The position numbers and the translations under genes are program-made. DNA of 16,694 bases from Hyphochytrium catenoides (taxonomy: Eukaryota; Sar; Hyphochytriomycetes; Hyphochytriales; Hyphochytriaceae), in contig FLMG01004732.1 of NCBI GenBank assembly GCA_900088475.1, positions 1 to 16,694 of the forward strand. The letters run 5' to 3'. Shown here piece after piece: positions 8,101-15,679 of the stretch (positions within the stretch are counted from its first letter, which is position 1; each line of letters begins with the position of its first letter). The notes below the pieces were generated by a model. That model searched no databases. It was not told the DNA's origin and saw nothing but the letters and a program-made list of their open reading frames with translations.

Positions 8101-10675
8101 GTGCCAGCGCACCAGTCATAGCAATCTCAATCTCACTACTCATGTTGCAAGCCAGAGTCTCAAGAGCTATCCTGGCACACTCCTTGGCATGTGGCGTACC
8201 ATCCTTCAGCAGAGCGACGAGTGGTAGCACAGCGCCTGCCTTCGCAATCTCGACCTGGCTATCCGCAGTCTTCATAGTCAAGAACATTAGAGCTCTCGCA
8301 GCTTCCTCCTTCGCATCTGAGGTACCATCCTTCAGCATGGCAACGAGTGGTGGGATAACACCTGCCTTCGCACTTTCGACGCTATTGTCCATATTTGAAA
8401 CCAGATTAGCTAGAGCTGCCGCAGCTTGCTCCTTTTCATCTGGCGTCCCATCTTTCAGCAAAGCAACGAGTGGTGGGATACCACCTTCCTTCGCAATCTC
8501 GACCCTCCTATTGTCCGCACCTAGAGCCAAATTAGCTAGAGCTCTCGCAGCTTGCTTCTTCGCATCGGAGGTACCATCCTTCAGCAAAGCAACGAGTGGT
8601 GGGATAGCACCTGCCTTCGCAATCTCGTCGACCCTATTGTCCGCATTTGGAGCCAGGTAAGCAAGAACGGAAGCGGCTTGCTCCTTCGCATTTGGTGTAC
8701 CATCCTTTAGCAGAGCAACAAGTGGTGCCAGCGCACCAGTCATAGCAATCTCAATCTCATTATTCATGTTGCAAGCCAGAGCCAGAGGCGCAAGAGCTAT
8801 CCTGGCACACTCCTTGGCATGTGGCGTACCATCCTTCAGCAGAGCGACGAGTGGTAGGACAGCACCTGCCTTCGCAATCTCGACCTTGTTGTCCGCATTT
8901 GGAGCCAGATAAGAAATAGCTCTCGCGGCTTGCTCCTTCGCATTTGGTGTACCCTCCTTTAGCAGGGCGACAAGTGGTGGAATAGCACCTACCTTCGCAC
9001 TATCAAGTTCCGCATTGCAAGCAATATTAGCAAGAGCTCTCGCGGCCTTCTCTCTCCCATCTGAGGTACCATCCTTGAGCTGAGCAACGAGTGGTGCCAG
9101 CGCATTAGTCATAGCAACCTCAATCTCATTAGTCATATCGCGAGCCAGTCCATCAAGAGCTATGGCGTCATACTCCTTGGTATCTGGCGTTCCGTCCTTC
9201 TGCAGAGCAACAAGTGATGGGATAGCAACAGTTTTCCCAATCTTGATAACAATGTTCGCGTAGACAGCTACATTACCAAGAGCCTGCGCGGCGTGCTCCT
9301 TCGCATTTGAGGACCCATCTTTCAGCGAAGCAGCAAGCAACGCAACAAGTGGTGCGATACCACCTGACGTCGCAATCTCCGCAGCGCTAACATTATTTGT
9401 AGCCAGACTACCAAGAACGAAAGCGGACGGCTCCTTCATTTTGGCCGTACCATACTTCAACAGAGCAACGAGGGATGGGATAACATCTTCCTTGGCAATC
9501 TCGACAGCATTGTCATCATCTTTTGCCAAAACGGCAAGAACGAAGGCGGTGTACTCCGTCGCGATTAAAGTCCCACTTTTCAGCAAAGCAACAAGTGGTG
9601 GGATAGCACCTGCCTTCGCAATCTTGACTTGATTGTCCGCGTTACAAGCCAGCTTAGCAAGAGCTCTCGCGGACTGCTCCTTGGCTCCTGAGGTACCATC
9701 CTTTAGCAGAGCAACAAGTGGTAGGATAGCACCTGCCTTCGCAATCTCGACCTGATTGTCCGCGTTGCAAGCCAGATAAGCAAGAGCTCTCGCGGCCTTC
9801 TCTTTCCCATCGGAGGTACTATCCGTCAGTAGATCAAGGAGTGCTGGAAGAGCACCTGCCTTCGCAATCTCGATAGCACTGTCCACATCATTAGCCAGAC
9901 TACCAAGAGTACTAGCTGCATAGCTCCTCGCCTTTAAGGTCCCATCCTTCAACAAAGCAACAAGTGGTGAGATAGCACCAGCTTTTACAATCTTAGGTCC
10001 ATTTCTAGCATTCTCGGCCAGATTACAAAGCGCGAGCGCCGCCAGCTGGGCAATGACTGTTGAAATAGCACCAGCGTTCGCAATCTGGACAGTATCATCA
10101 CCATTCAGAGCTAGTTTGCCAAAAGTGAACGCCAACTGCTCCTTCTCATCGGAGATACCGTCCTTTAACAGAGCAACGAGGGGTGGGATAGCACCAGCGT
10201 TCGCGATCTCGACAGCATTGTCACCATTTATAGCCAGATTAGCAAGAGCTAAAGCGGAGCTCTCCTTCGCTTCTGATGAGTGACCACCTTTCACTAGGGC
10301 AACTAGTAATGGGATAGCACCTGCCTTCGCAATCTCGACCTTATTGTCTGCGTTGACAGCTAGCCTAGAAAGAGCTCTTGACGCGTGCTCCTTCGCATAT
10401 GGTGTACCATCCCGTAGCAGAGCAACAAGTGATGGGATAGCACCAGCCATCGCAATCTCCACTGCATTGTCAGCATCCGTTGCAAGTACAGCAAGAGCTG
10501 GTACGGCACGCTCTTTTGCTTCTGATGTACCTTTTAGTAATAATGCGATGTTCCGCTGGATGCTTCTTTTATCCTTTTTGAGTTTCTGCCTCAAGCCCGG
10601 TGGGGATAAATCGTCGATAGACTCAACCTCTTCCCGCCTCTTCATTCTAGCTCTTCTGTCTTTTATATTTTTCAT
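5103..10675 (-). CDS. Giant armadillo-repeat protein with RBR-like zinc modules and UBA-like tail (putative E3 ubiquitin ligase)
   Basis: An uninterrupted frame runs from ATG 10675 to TGA 5210 (1821 aa). Residues about 1-40 are basic. About 31 tandem armadillo repeats of 41-43 aa (consensus AGAIPPLVALLKDGTSDAKE, then an AARALANLA helix) fill about 41-1310, followed by more divergent armadillo-like helices to about 1550. Then come a RING-like cluster (C1556, C1559, C1569, H1573, C1576, C1579, C1602, C1611), an E/K/R-rich helix near 1630-1680, and a second cluster, CPRCQQVFDHFEGC onward (C1691, C1694, C1704, C1709, C1714, C1719, C1722, C1726, H1731, H1733). The second cluster resembles IBR/Rcat modules; C1704 in EGC sits where Rcat enzymes carry the catalytic cysteine. 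A UBA-like helix bundle (GEGDIQRAVHLYYDA, TAG 5103-5105) follows in another frame. A 35-nt GT-AG segment (5229-5263) or an indel in the G run at 5246-5249 would join it, giving about 1845 aa. The likely role is substrate recognition by armadillo repeats coupled to ubiquitin transfer in cytosol or nucleus. Confidence 0.93.
6745..10555 (-). repeat. Armadillo-repeat array, about 31 units of about 125 bp
   Basis: This is the coding tandem array inside the giant gene. Units are 41-43 codons, except a shortened one near 9985-10080 (AGAISTVIAQLAALALCN) that lacks most of its first helices, and one near 9320-9360 with four extra residues. Units differ in age: those at 7150-8900 are nearly identical at DNA level, while those at both ends are more diverged. 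For example, about 100 bases at 7157 and at 7901 (six units apart) differ at only a couple of positions. The repeat keeps one antisense frame free of stops over hundreds of codons. Confidence 0.95.
7640..8880 (-). repeat. Five-unit segmental duplication within the armadillo array
   Basis: Two adjacent blocks of five repeats share the same order of unit types. These are AVLPLVALLKDGTPHAKEC, TGALAPL...AASVLAYLAP, AGAIPPL, a variable unit, and a unit ending ALMFLTM. Matching points are offset by 621-630 bp: 8017 against 8641 (624), 7651 against 8272 (621), and 8161 against 8791 (630, including a six-base insertion). The period equals five armadillo units, so this is an in-frame unequal-crossover or slippage product. 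Confidence 0.85.
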
Positions 10676-10742
10676 GGCACAGCGCACGCTCTATCGTACT
10701 CTGACATGTACTTATCACAGTCCTCGTGGGGTCAGTTCCCCC

Positions 10743-10988
10743 TCAGGGCGCTTTTGGGAGATATTTTTCGAATAGGCAAACCTCTTCGGGAGTTTGTAGA
10801 ACTATTGGGTGTGCTGTTTGCCTTAGAAAGAAGTGCTGTTCGCTTTGGAGAGTACTACGCTGATGAGTTGTTAACGCTTTGAACTCGTGCGCACCTAACC
10901 TCTCGCTCAATATGTAGATTATCTTCGATACGTGGTCAATCTTGGCGATTGAGCTGACGTCTTGCTTGTCGGCTTTTGCAGTTGTCAC
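10743..10988 (-). CDS. Small open frame upstream of the armadillo gene, doubtful
   Basis: An 82-codon open frame on the same strand as the armadillo gene, ending 67 nt before its ATG. It has no ATG at its start: the frame opens after TAG in TTGTCTAG, which could also be a splice acceptor. Its middle, AKIDHVSKIIYILSERLG, would form a helix. It could be a 5' exon, an upstream reading frame or chance. I do not recognise it. Confidence 0.2.
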   Translation of the reverse strand: MTTAKADKQDVSSIAKIDHVSKIIYILSERLGAHEFKALTTHQRSTLQSEQHFFLRQTAHPIVLQTPEEVCLFEKYLPKAP

Positions 10989-11224
10989 CAGCTAGACAAG
11001 CCAAATTTCTTCCAGGTCCGTTACTCTTCGCCAAAGTGATGAAGCCTTACTGCGCTCCTACAACTTTCTACGAGTACTAGAAACTAGAAACAACAAGAGC
11101 TGTAGAGCCCTTTTAACCAATAACTACTTCATAAAAGATTCCTTGTCCAACAAATACGGTTATCAAGGGTTGGTTTTTTGATAATCAGGAATGTCTGTTT
11201 TCTACAAGTACCGTACAGTTGTAC
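10989..11224. other. Intergenic stretch with one imperfect inverted repeat
   Basis: I find no gene here. An imperfect inverted repeat lies at 11158-11186 (GGTTATCAA facing TTGATAATC, one mismatch, loop about 11 nt). The region is moderately AT-rich and may carry upstream control sequences of the armadillo gene, but I see no clear TATA box or initiator. Confidence 0.3.
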
Positions 11225-12017
11225 ATGAATTGTGATGAAACTCATCAGAAACAATGCCCTCCCTGTCTTGCTCTACTTCTAGCAATCAAGGACGAACTCT
11301 CACCTCACAAGCCCACTCATAATCTGCGGATCATCTCCAAAGCAACAATAGAGTATAGATGACCGATACCCATCGCATTGCCAAGCTCAGAGCTGAATAA
11401 CTTGTACTCCCAAGACAAGTAAGATGAAGCCCTTGAAATGCTGAAGGAGCTGAAAGACAGCTCTCCGTATGAGCTTTTCTCTCCTTTTTGTAGTTCTTGA
11501 GAACGGTCCAGAACAACCAAGGCTCAAGCTAAAGCTAATAAAGCTATCGCTCAGCAAAGGACCATCAAGCTCTAAGGAGATCCATCAGGCAATGGTCTCT
11601 ATCTCTAAGCCAGTCTACCCACTCTCAGCTACAGGTGTCCCAGGCGATTGACCTTTTGTCCCATTATGAAACAATTGATGACGACATGCTGCGAGTCTTC
11701 CGCATCCACAACTACGCCGCCGTAGTCATGTTCATCACCAAGAGATATCTTAGAACCATACTTTATGAGAAGAAGGCTTACCGCTCAGTCCAGAAGGTGA
11801 TGACGAACAAGAAGTTCCATCGGTTGTACGCTACGCGAAGGCTTTGACTCTCCTCGTTCAAAGTACGCACATTACAAAGTGTCTGAGAGGAAGGAAGCTC
11901 ATGCGTGCTTCGAAGGAATCCGAACTTGCTGGCTATAACGATTTAGTAGGCTCTAACCGCTCTCTATTTGAGACTTTTTCTAGAGAGGTTGGGTCCATAC
12001 CATACCCAGAACACTGA
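11225..12017 (+). pseudogene. Broken coding region of unknown origin
   Basis: One frame starting at ATG 11225 gives MNCDETHQKQCPPCLALLLA and reads on to about 11575 but is cut by stops at 11360, 11420, near 11498 and near 11573. Between them it keeps helix-forming stretches such as DEALEMLKELKDSSPYEL and KAQAKANKAIAQQ. A second frame is open at 11605-11847 (IDLLSHYETIDDDMLRVF, KKAYRSVQKVMTNKKF). A third, from about 11820 to TGA at 12015-12017, contains RYAKALTLLVQSTHITK and SNRSLFETFSREVGSIPY. A shift near 11820 would join the last two into roughly 135 residues. Splice-like sites exist (GTATGAG at about 11467, TTTTTGTAG at about 11493) but do not remove all stops. I read this as a decayed gene or an intron-rich gene that I cannot resolve. 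It converges on the BRO locus. Confidence 0.3.
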
Positions 12018-12223
12018 TGACCTTCCGTGGATATGCTTTTCCCCCGCCTGACAAGAGTGCTTGTACTACTGTTCACTCTCATTAAAATCTTCCAATCCAC
12101 CTAAGGCTTCTGATAATCTTTGCAAGCTTTGATCTTAATTGTGTGGAGTCTTCCACTAGTCAATAGAAGTGATACACTTATAGAAGAAGCAAACATTTGG
12201 AACGGCTTAGCATTACATCGAGG

Positions 12224-13020
12224 TTACTTTCTAGCTGTAACGGATTGCTTCTTCTGAGACGGAGATCTGCACTCGTGGAGCACCAATTGTGCTCTTCTAA
12301 GCTTCCCTAATTTCTTCTTTAACACCTCTCGTTGTTCTTGTGTCGTGTCGTAGAGAATGAAGTCCTCCATCTTCCCTTTCGCATCTCTGAAAAACGGCCG
12401 TAGGCACACCTCGAGATGCTTGCAGCGTCCTGGATGAAGTCAACCAGAGGGTTGACCAATGTCCTCACCACAACTGCAGACACTAGGCGGTTGAGAGTTT
12501 TGTATGCCTCCACATTATCCGGAAGCGGTAGCTGGTTCGCCTCAAAAGCGTCGATGCAAGTCTCAGCTCGAGTGATGAAGGCTTCGTTCTCTAGAGCTCG
12601 TCCCTCTACTAAGTTCATGACGGCCTCTAGGAACATTGGGAAACGATGGATCTTGACGGGCAATGCTTCGGCCAGGAAACAGGGTTTGAGGCGTTTCTTG
12701 ACTTCTCCCACCACGGCGTCACGAAGCTCCGGAAGCGCCTGCTTTAGCTTTCTCATCCCCTGATGTGCTTCTCGTTGAACGATGACCAAGTCGCTGACAC
12801 TAAGGTCAACTAAGACATCCTGTAGAGACGATAAAGACGATAACTCCTCATATCGGAAGAAATTGATTTGAGTTTTTTGCCGTTGATAGCAGATCTTCAC
12901 AATCTCGTCAGAGAAAGTGCTGCAATGCTGCCAGGCTGGTGGTCGATCCCAGGAGATATTTTTCTGATATTCCTCAACGAGCAATTGTATCCATTTCTGA
13001 TAGTAGTCCACATTGTACAT
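12224..13020 (-). CDS. Open frame downstream of and in frame with the BRO-N gene; frame break near its end
   Basis: ATG 13020 (G at -3) opens 233 codons ending at 12319. It lies in the same frame as the BRO-N gene, separated only by TAG and five sense codons. The protein is helical (EEYQKNISWDRPPAWQH, LQDVLVDLSVSDLVIVQREA, ALPELRDAVVGEVKKRL). The last residues in this frame look unnatural. A second frame (12224-12430) reads CLRPFFRDAKGKMEDF, then EQREVLKKKLGKLRRAQL, to TAA at 12224-12226, and looks like the true end, so a shift lies near 12410-12430. A 23-nt segment, GTGTGC to GTTTTTCAG, would repair it but is unusually short for an intron. This is either the C-terminal half of a BRO-family protein split by a nonsense mutation, or a separate gene 15 nt downstream. 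I know of no named family for this half. Confidence 0.5.
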
Positions 13021-13035
13021 GACCTCCGTCCAGTA

Positions 13036-13830
13036 CTACCTCAGTGCCCATATTTTGTACCTCAAGCTCAAGCGTTTCGATTTTGTTGGCTTAATGACAG
13101 GTAGGCAGTTGGTAATCCAGATCTTCTGGACATGTGTCTCCAGCACTGTCTGGAGGCGATCACACAGAGCAGAGATGGATGTCCTGTTTTTCCCTTCAAA
13201 GGCTGGGAGATGTTGCTTAAGCCATTCCAGTTCTTCCTGGTCAGCGCGAGCAAGATCATTGACATCATAGGCCTTGGTGTCAATATAGAGAGCTCTGACC
13301 CCTAATTGGACGGCTTTAGACTGGCTTGAGAGGGTACTGTCGTCGCAAAGATTCCCGGTGCTTGTCTCCCTGACGGTGTGTGCTTCTTCTAACTGCTGAC
13401 CAATTGTCACATGGTCGGCTCCATCCGGAAGTAGTTCAAGAAGTATCCCGCTTTCTACCTGCTGGTGTAGTCTCTGCTCGTTGATCATTTCAGCAAGAGC
13501 GCGTCGAAACTTCGCTGCATGAGCTTTCCTACTGCAATTTGCTAGTCGGATCACACCTTGCAGAGTCAGTAGGTTCATTCTGTCATAACGTCTGCCATTG
13601 CGTCTCTCTGTGACCACGTTGTACTTCTTTCTTACTTCTAGTGGTACCAGGTCATGTTCATCGAGCACAGGTCTGTCATCATGCCCAGAAATGGCCGCGT
13701 TTTGACGACTGTTCTTTATTCCCAAAACACGCGCAACGTCTGTAGCGTAGAACATTGGATAGTCTTGTGTCCCTACTATCCGCACTTTGAGGTCATTGAA
13801 GTACTTATTGATATTTAGAGGGGTTGCCAT
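13036..13830 (-). CDS. BRO-N domain protein
   Basis: 264 codons from ATG 13830, in a strong start context (GAAATGG). Residues about 15-118 fit the BRO-N fold: a beta strand (KVRIVG), then FYATDVARVLGIKNSRQNAA with the hallmark 'DVA..LG..N....A' pattern, a hinge (HDDRPVL), a basic segment (ERRNGRRYDRMNLLT), and a closing helix rich in basic residues (ANCSRKAHAAKFRRAL). BRO-N domains bind DNA and are widespread in baculoviruses, nucleocytoplasmic large DNA viruses and phages; cellular copies are sporadic and usually taken as transfers. Residues 119-264 are helical and unassigned. The frame ends at TAG 13036-13038, directly followed in the same frame by the next open frame. There is no intron signal of matching phase across the TAG. 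A virus-derived gene in a host chromosome is my preferred reading, inferred from the domain alone. Confidence 0.85.
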   Translation of the reverse strand: MATPLNINKYFNDLKVRIVGTQDYPMFYATDVARVLGIKNSRQNAAISGHDDRPVLDEHDLVPLEVRKKYNVVTERRNGRRYDRMNLLTLQGVIRLANCSRKAHAAKFRRALAEMINEQRLHQQVESGILLELLPDGADHVTIGQQLEEAHTVRETSTGNLCDDSTLSSQSKAVQLGVRALYIDTKAYDVNDLARADQEELEWLKQHLPAFEGKNRTSISALCDRLQTVLETHVQKIWITNCLPVIKPTKSKRLSLRYKIWALR

Positions 13831-13971
13831 TTCTGAAGCAATTGACGAAGTTCGCCTCGAGCACGTCTATGGAAAGGTTAGGAGTGTTGCTTTGTTATAT
13901 ACTATACTCTCATTTACTCTTTAGATGATAATTATTTCTAGGAAGAGAACTCACCACCAAAGAATTTCAGA
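13831..13971. promoter_or_regulatory. Divergent intergenic region between BRO-N gene and rightward frame
   Basis: 141 bases between the BRO-N ATG (leftward) and the ATG at 13972 (rightward). The middle is AT-rich, with TATATACTATA around 13896-13906 as a TATA-like candidate usable by either side. The assignment is by position and composition only. Confidence 0.3.
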
Positions 13972-14383
13972 ATGTCTACAGTTAAAATCAATGGACCCAG
14001 TCACGCCGCCTTACCTACACAGCTCATGGCTCTAAGATCCCTCATCGCTACCCCATCGATAGCTCTTTCTGAAGTTCGTCTCAATTCTAAAGGTAAAAGC
14101 GTCCTACTTCATTCATCGCACCGGAGATACGCATATAGGCTCTGTCCCAATTACCACCTTCCATCAGAACCACGTTACTTCACACAGACTACCGTTTTAC
14201 CTCAACGAATTCCTTTCCACAAGTAATGGTAAGCTGACTGCCGCTTCACCTTTCTTCTTTTTGACCCACCATGGCAACTTTGAGCTTCGTCTCCCCACAA
14301 CGGTAGGTCAAGCTGGAGCACAGCTGGGGCCCGCAGTTATTGAGCATCGCTCGAATGTGAAGACGCCATGCTTCTCAGAATAG
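13972..14383 (+). pseudogene. Possible broken gene, divergent from BRO-N
   Basis: ATG 13972 (A at -3) opens 84 codons (MSTVKINGPSHAALPTQL onward). Another frame, open from about 14056 to TAG 14381-14383, is 108 codons free of stops and reads FIHRTGDTHIGSVPITTFHQ and KLTAASPFFFLTHHGNFEL. A single-base shift near 14090 would join them into about 135 aa. I recognise no domain. Open frames of this size occur by chance, so the evidence is weak. The main support is the paired start next to the BRO-N promoter region. Confidence 0.25.
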
Positions 14384-15124
14384 CAGCTCACAACCTTCCA
14401 GATGTAGCTATATTACGCCCGCACAGCAAGCCATATATCCTGGGAAGACCGCAGACTAGGTGCTTTCATTCACACCTCGCATCAATCTACTTAAGACTCT
14501 GTTGGCTCGGTGCCAGCTGGAGCGAGACGAGCAGTTGTGTATGAGCTTTCTAAGATATCAGCTAAGGGGGGAGAGTAGAGCTCTTGGTGAGCATCGTTTG
14601 GACTTGACTGCTTTGTTCATGAAGCAAGCAAGCAACAGATGTACAGTCAACGCCCTCCGCTTAAGCTCTAGAGCAAAGCAGTAGGAGTGCCACCGGACGA
14701 CAAGTACATCGACTCGTTTAAAATTTGGGATAACGTCTTGGGGTACTGAGGAGTTGATGAGTGGGGCTGTTATACAATTGTCGCATGTCCTTGCATCATG
14801 TCATTGCTCCACTACAGTTGTCTTGCATAAATGGTTGAGGTGCATCTGTGAAGCTCTAGAGAGAATGGCTACGCCCTGTTAGCGTCGACTAGCAATAAAA
14901 GTTGCAGCTTATCGGGTGTCCAGATCATGTACTCAATCATCCAAAAGTCAGGATACTTGGGGATCGGAGACATCAGGAGAAAATAGCCGGCGGTAGAGAT
15001 CGCGGTCATGGGTGAAGAAGACGGGGGTTCGCGTTCTGTTCGGAGGAAAATGACAGATGAAGCTTTGTACAACAAAGTTCCTCTTCTCCACGACTGGTAA
15101 CATCCCCCAGTAGTACACAGCCGG
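14384..15124. other. No convincing gene; scattered short open frames
   Basis: Short open stretches occur on both strands. Examples are a plus frame ending SKAVGVPPDDKYIDSFKIW at TGA 14747-14749 and, in the same phase, MGEEDGGSRSVRRKMTDEAL at 15008-15100 followed after TAA by more open frame to 15277. There is also a 68-codon minus frame at 14869-15075 with a hydrophobic middle. Stops are only slightly rarer than expected, so I cannot claim a gene. A G6 run lies at 14570-14575. Confidence 0.4.
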
Positions 15125-15436
15125 CTAACCCCTAAGTATACAGATCACTGCAAGTCCTGGTGCCAATTCGAAAGTGAGGCATTCCTTGTTAGAACAGGAA
15201 TCGCGATAGAACCGGAAGTTTTGCGGAAATGGAATAAATGTATGGTGAAACCTTTTTACCCTAAGCTTTTGTTGTGACAGGGAAAAACTAACTCTCGTGA
15301 ATGTGAGTTCACATGAAACTTTTCCCATCAGGCAGCTCCACGACATCCCCAGGGGCTGCAAGCCCGTCATTAAACCCTTCCATTCATTTTTCAAGTCAAT
15401 GTGCACAAGAAAGTATCTCTGGTAAACATTTTCCAT
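15125..15436 (-). CDS. Hypothetical small protein, doubtful
   Basis: 103 codons from an ATG at 15436 (MENVYQRYFLVHIDLKNEWK) to TAG 15125-15127. There is no recognised domain, signal peptide or membrane helix. The opposite strand is also open over part of this interval (SEAFLVRTGIAIEPEVLRKW), so which strand codes, if either, is undecided. Confidence 0.22.
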   Translation of the reverse strand: MENVYQRYFLVHIDLKNEWKGLMTGLQPLGMSWSCLMGKVSCELTFTRVSFSLSQQKLRVKRFHHTFIPFPQNFRFYRDSCSNKECLTFELAPGLAVICILRG

Positions 15437-15679
15437 ACTTTAATCAAGTCACTTCGCGGGCTGGAACAAAATGTTAGGGTTACCGTCATGGAACTTGAGA
15501 AAGTATGCAGGCACGTCGGTACCTCGAAGAGCCTGCCGTGTATAGTACAGAAGAGCACTGCTCGCGGTACTACTACAGGGCGTGGCAGGTACGAGAAGAT
15601 ACCAAAGACACCATGAAGACGACGGAAGGAGGAAAGATCGTGGGTGCGTCAGGAGGAGCAAGAAGAGCGCCGACGGCCG

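Noticed and set aside
6624-8660. Long antisense open frames (470 and 172 codons) on the plus strand
   Set aside because: They lie wholly inside the armadillo array, and their translation is a periodic Ser/Ala-rich string with the repeat's own period. The repeat unit simply lacks stops in that antisense phase.
15098-15121. 24-nt GT-AG segment as a micro-intron removing a TAA
   Set aside because: GT and AG are frequent enough that a frame-compatible pair within 60 nt is expected near almost any stop. The donor (GTAACA) is weak and the surrounding gene is not established.
14056-15277. Stop-interrupted single frame read as one pseudogene, and TAG as a reassigned codon
   Set aside because: About twelve stops in some 400 codons is only modestly below the chance rate, and both TAA and TGA also interrupt it. 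Too weak for a gene or code-change claim.
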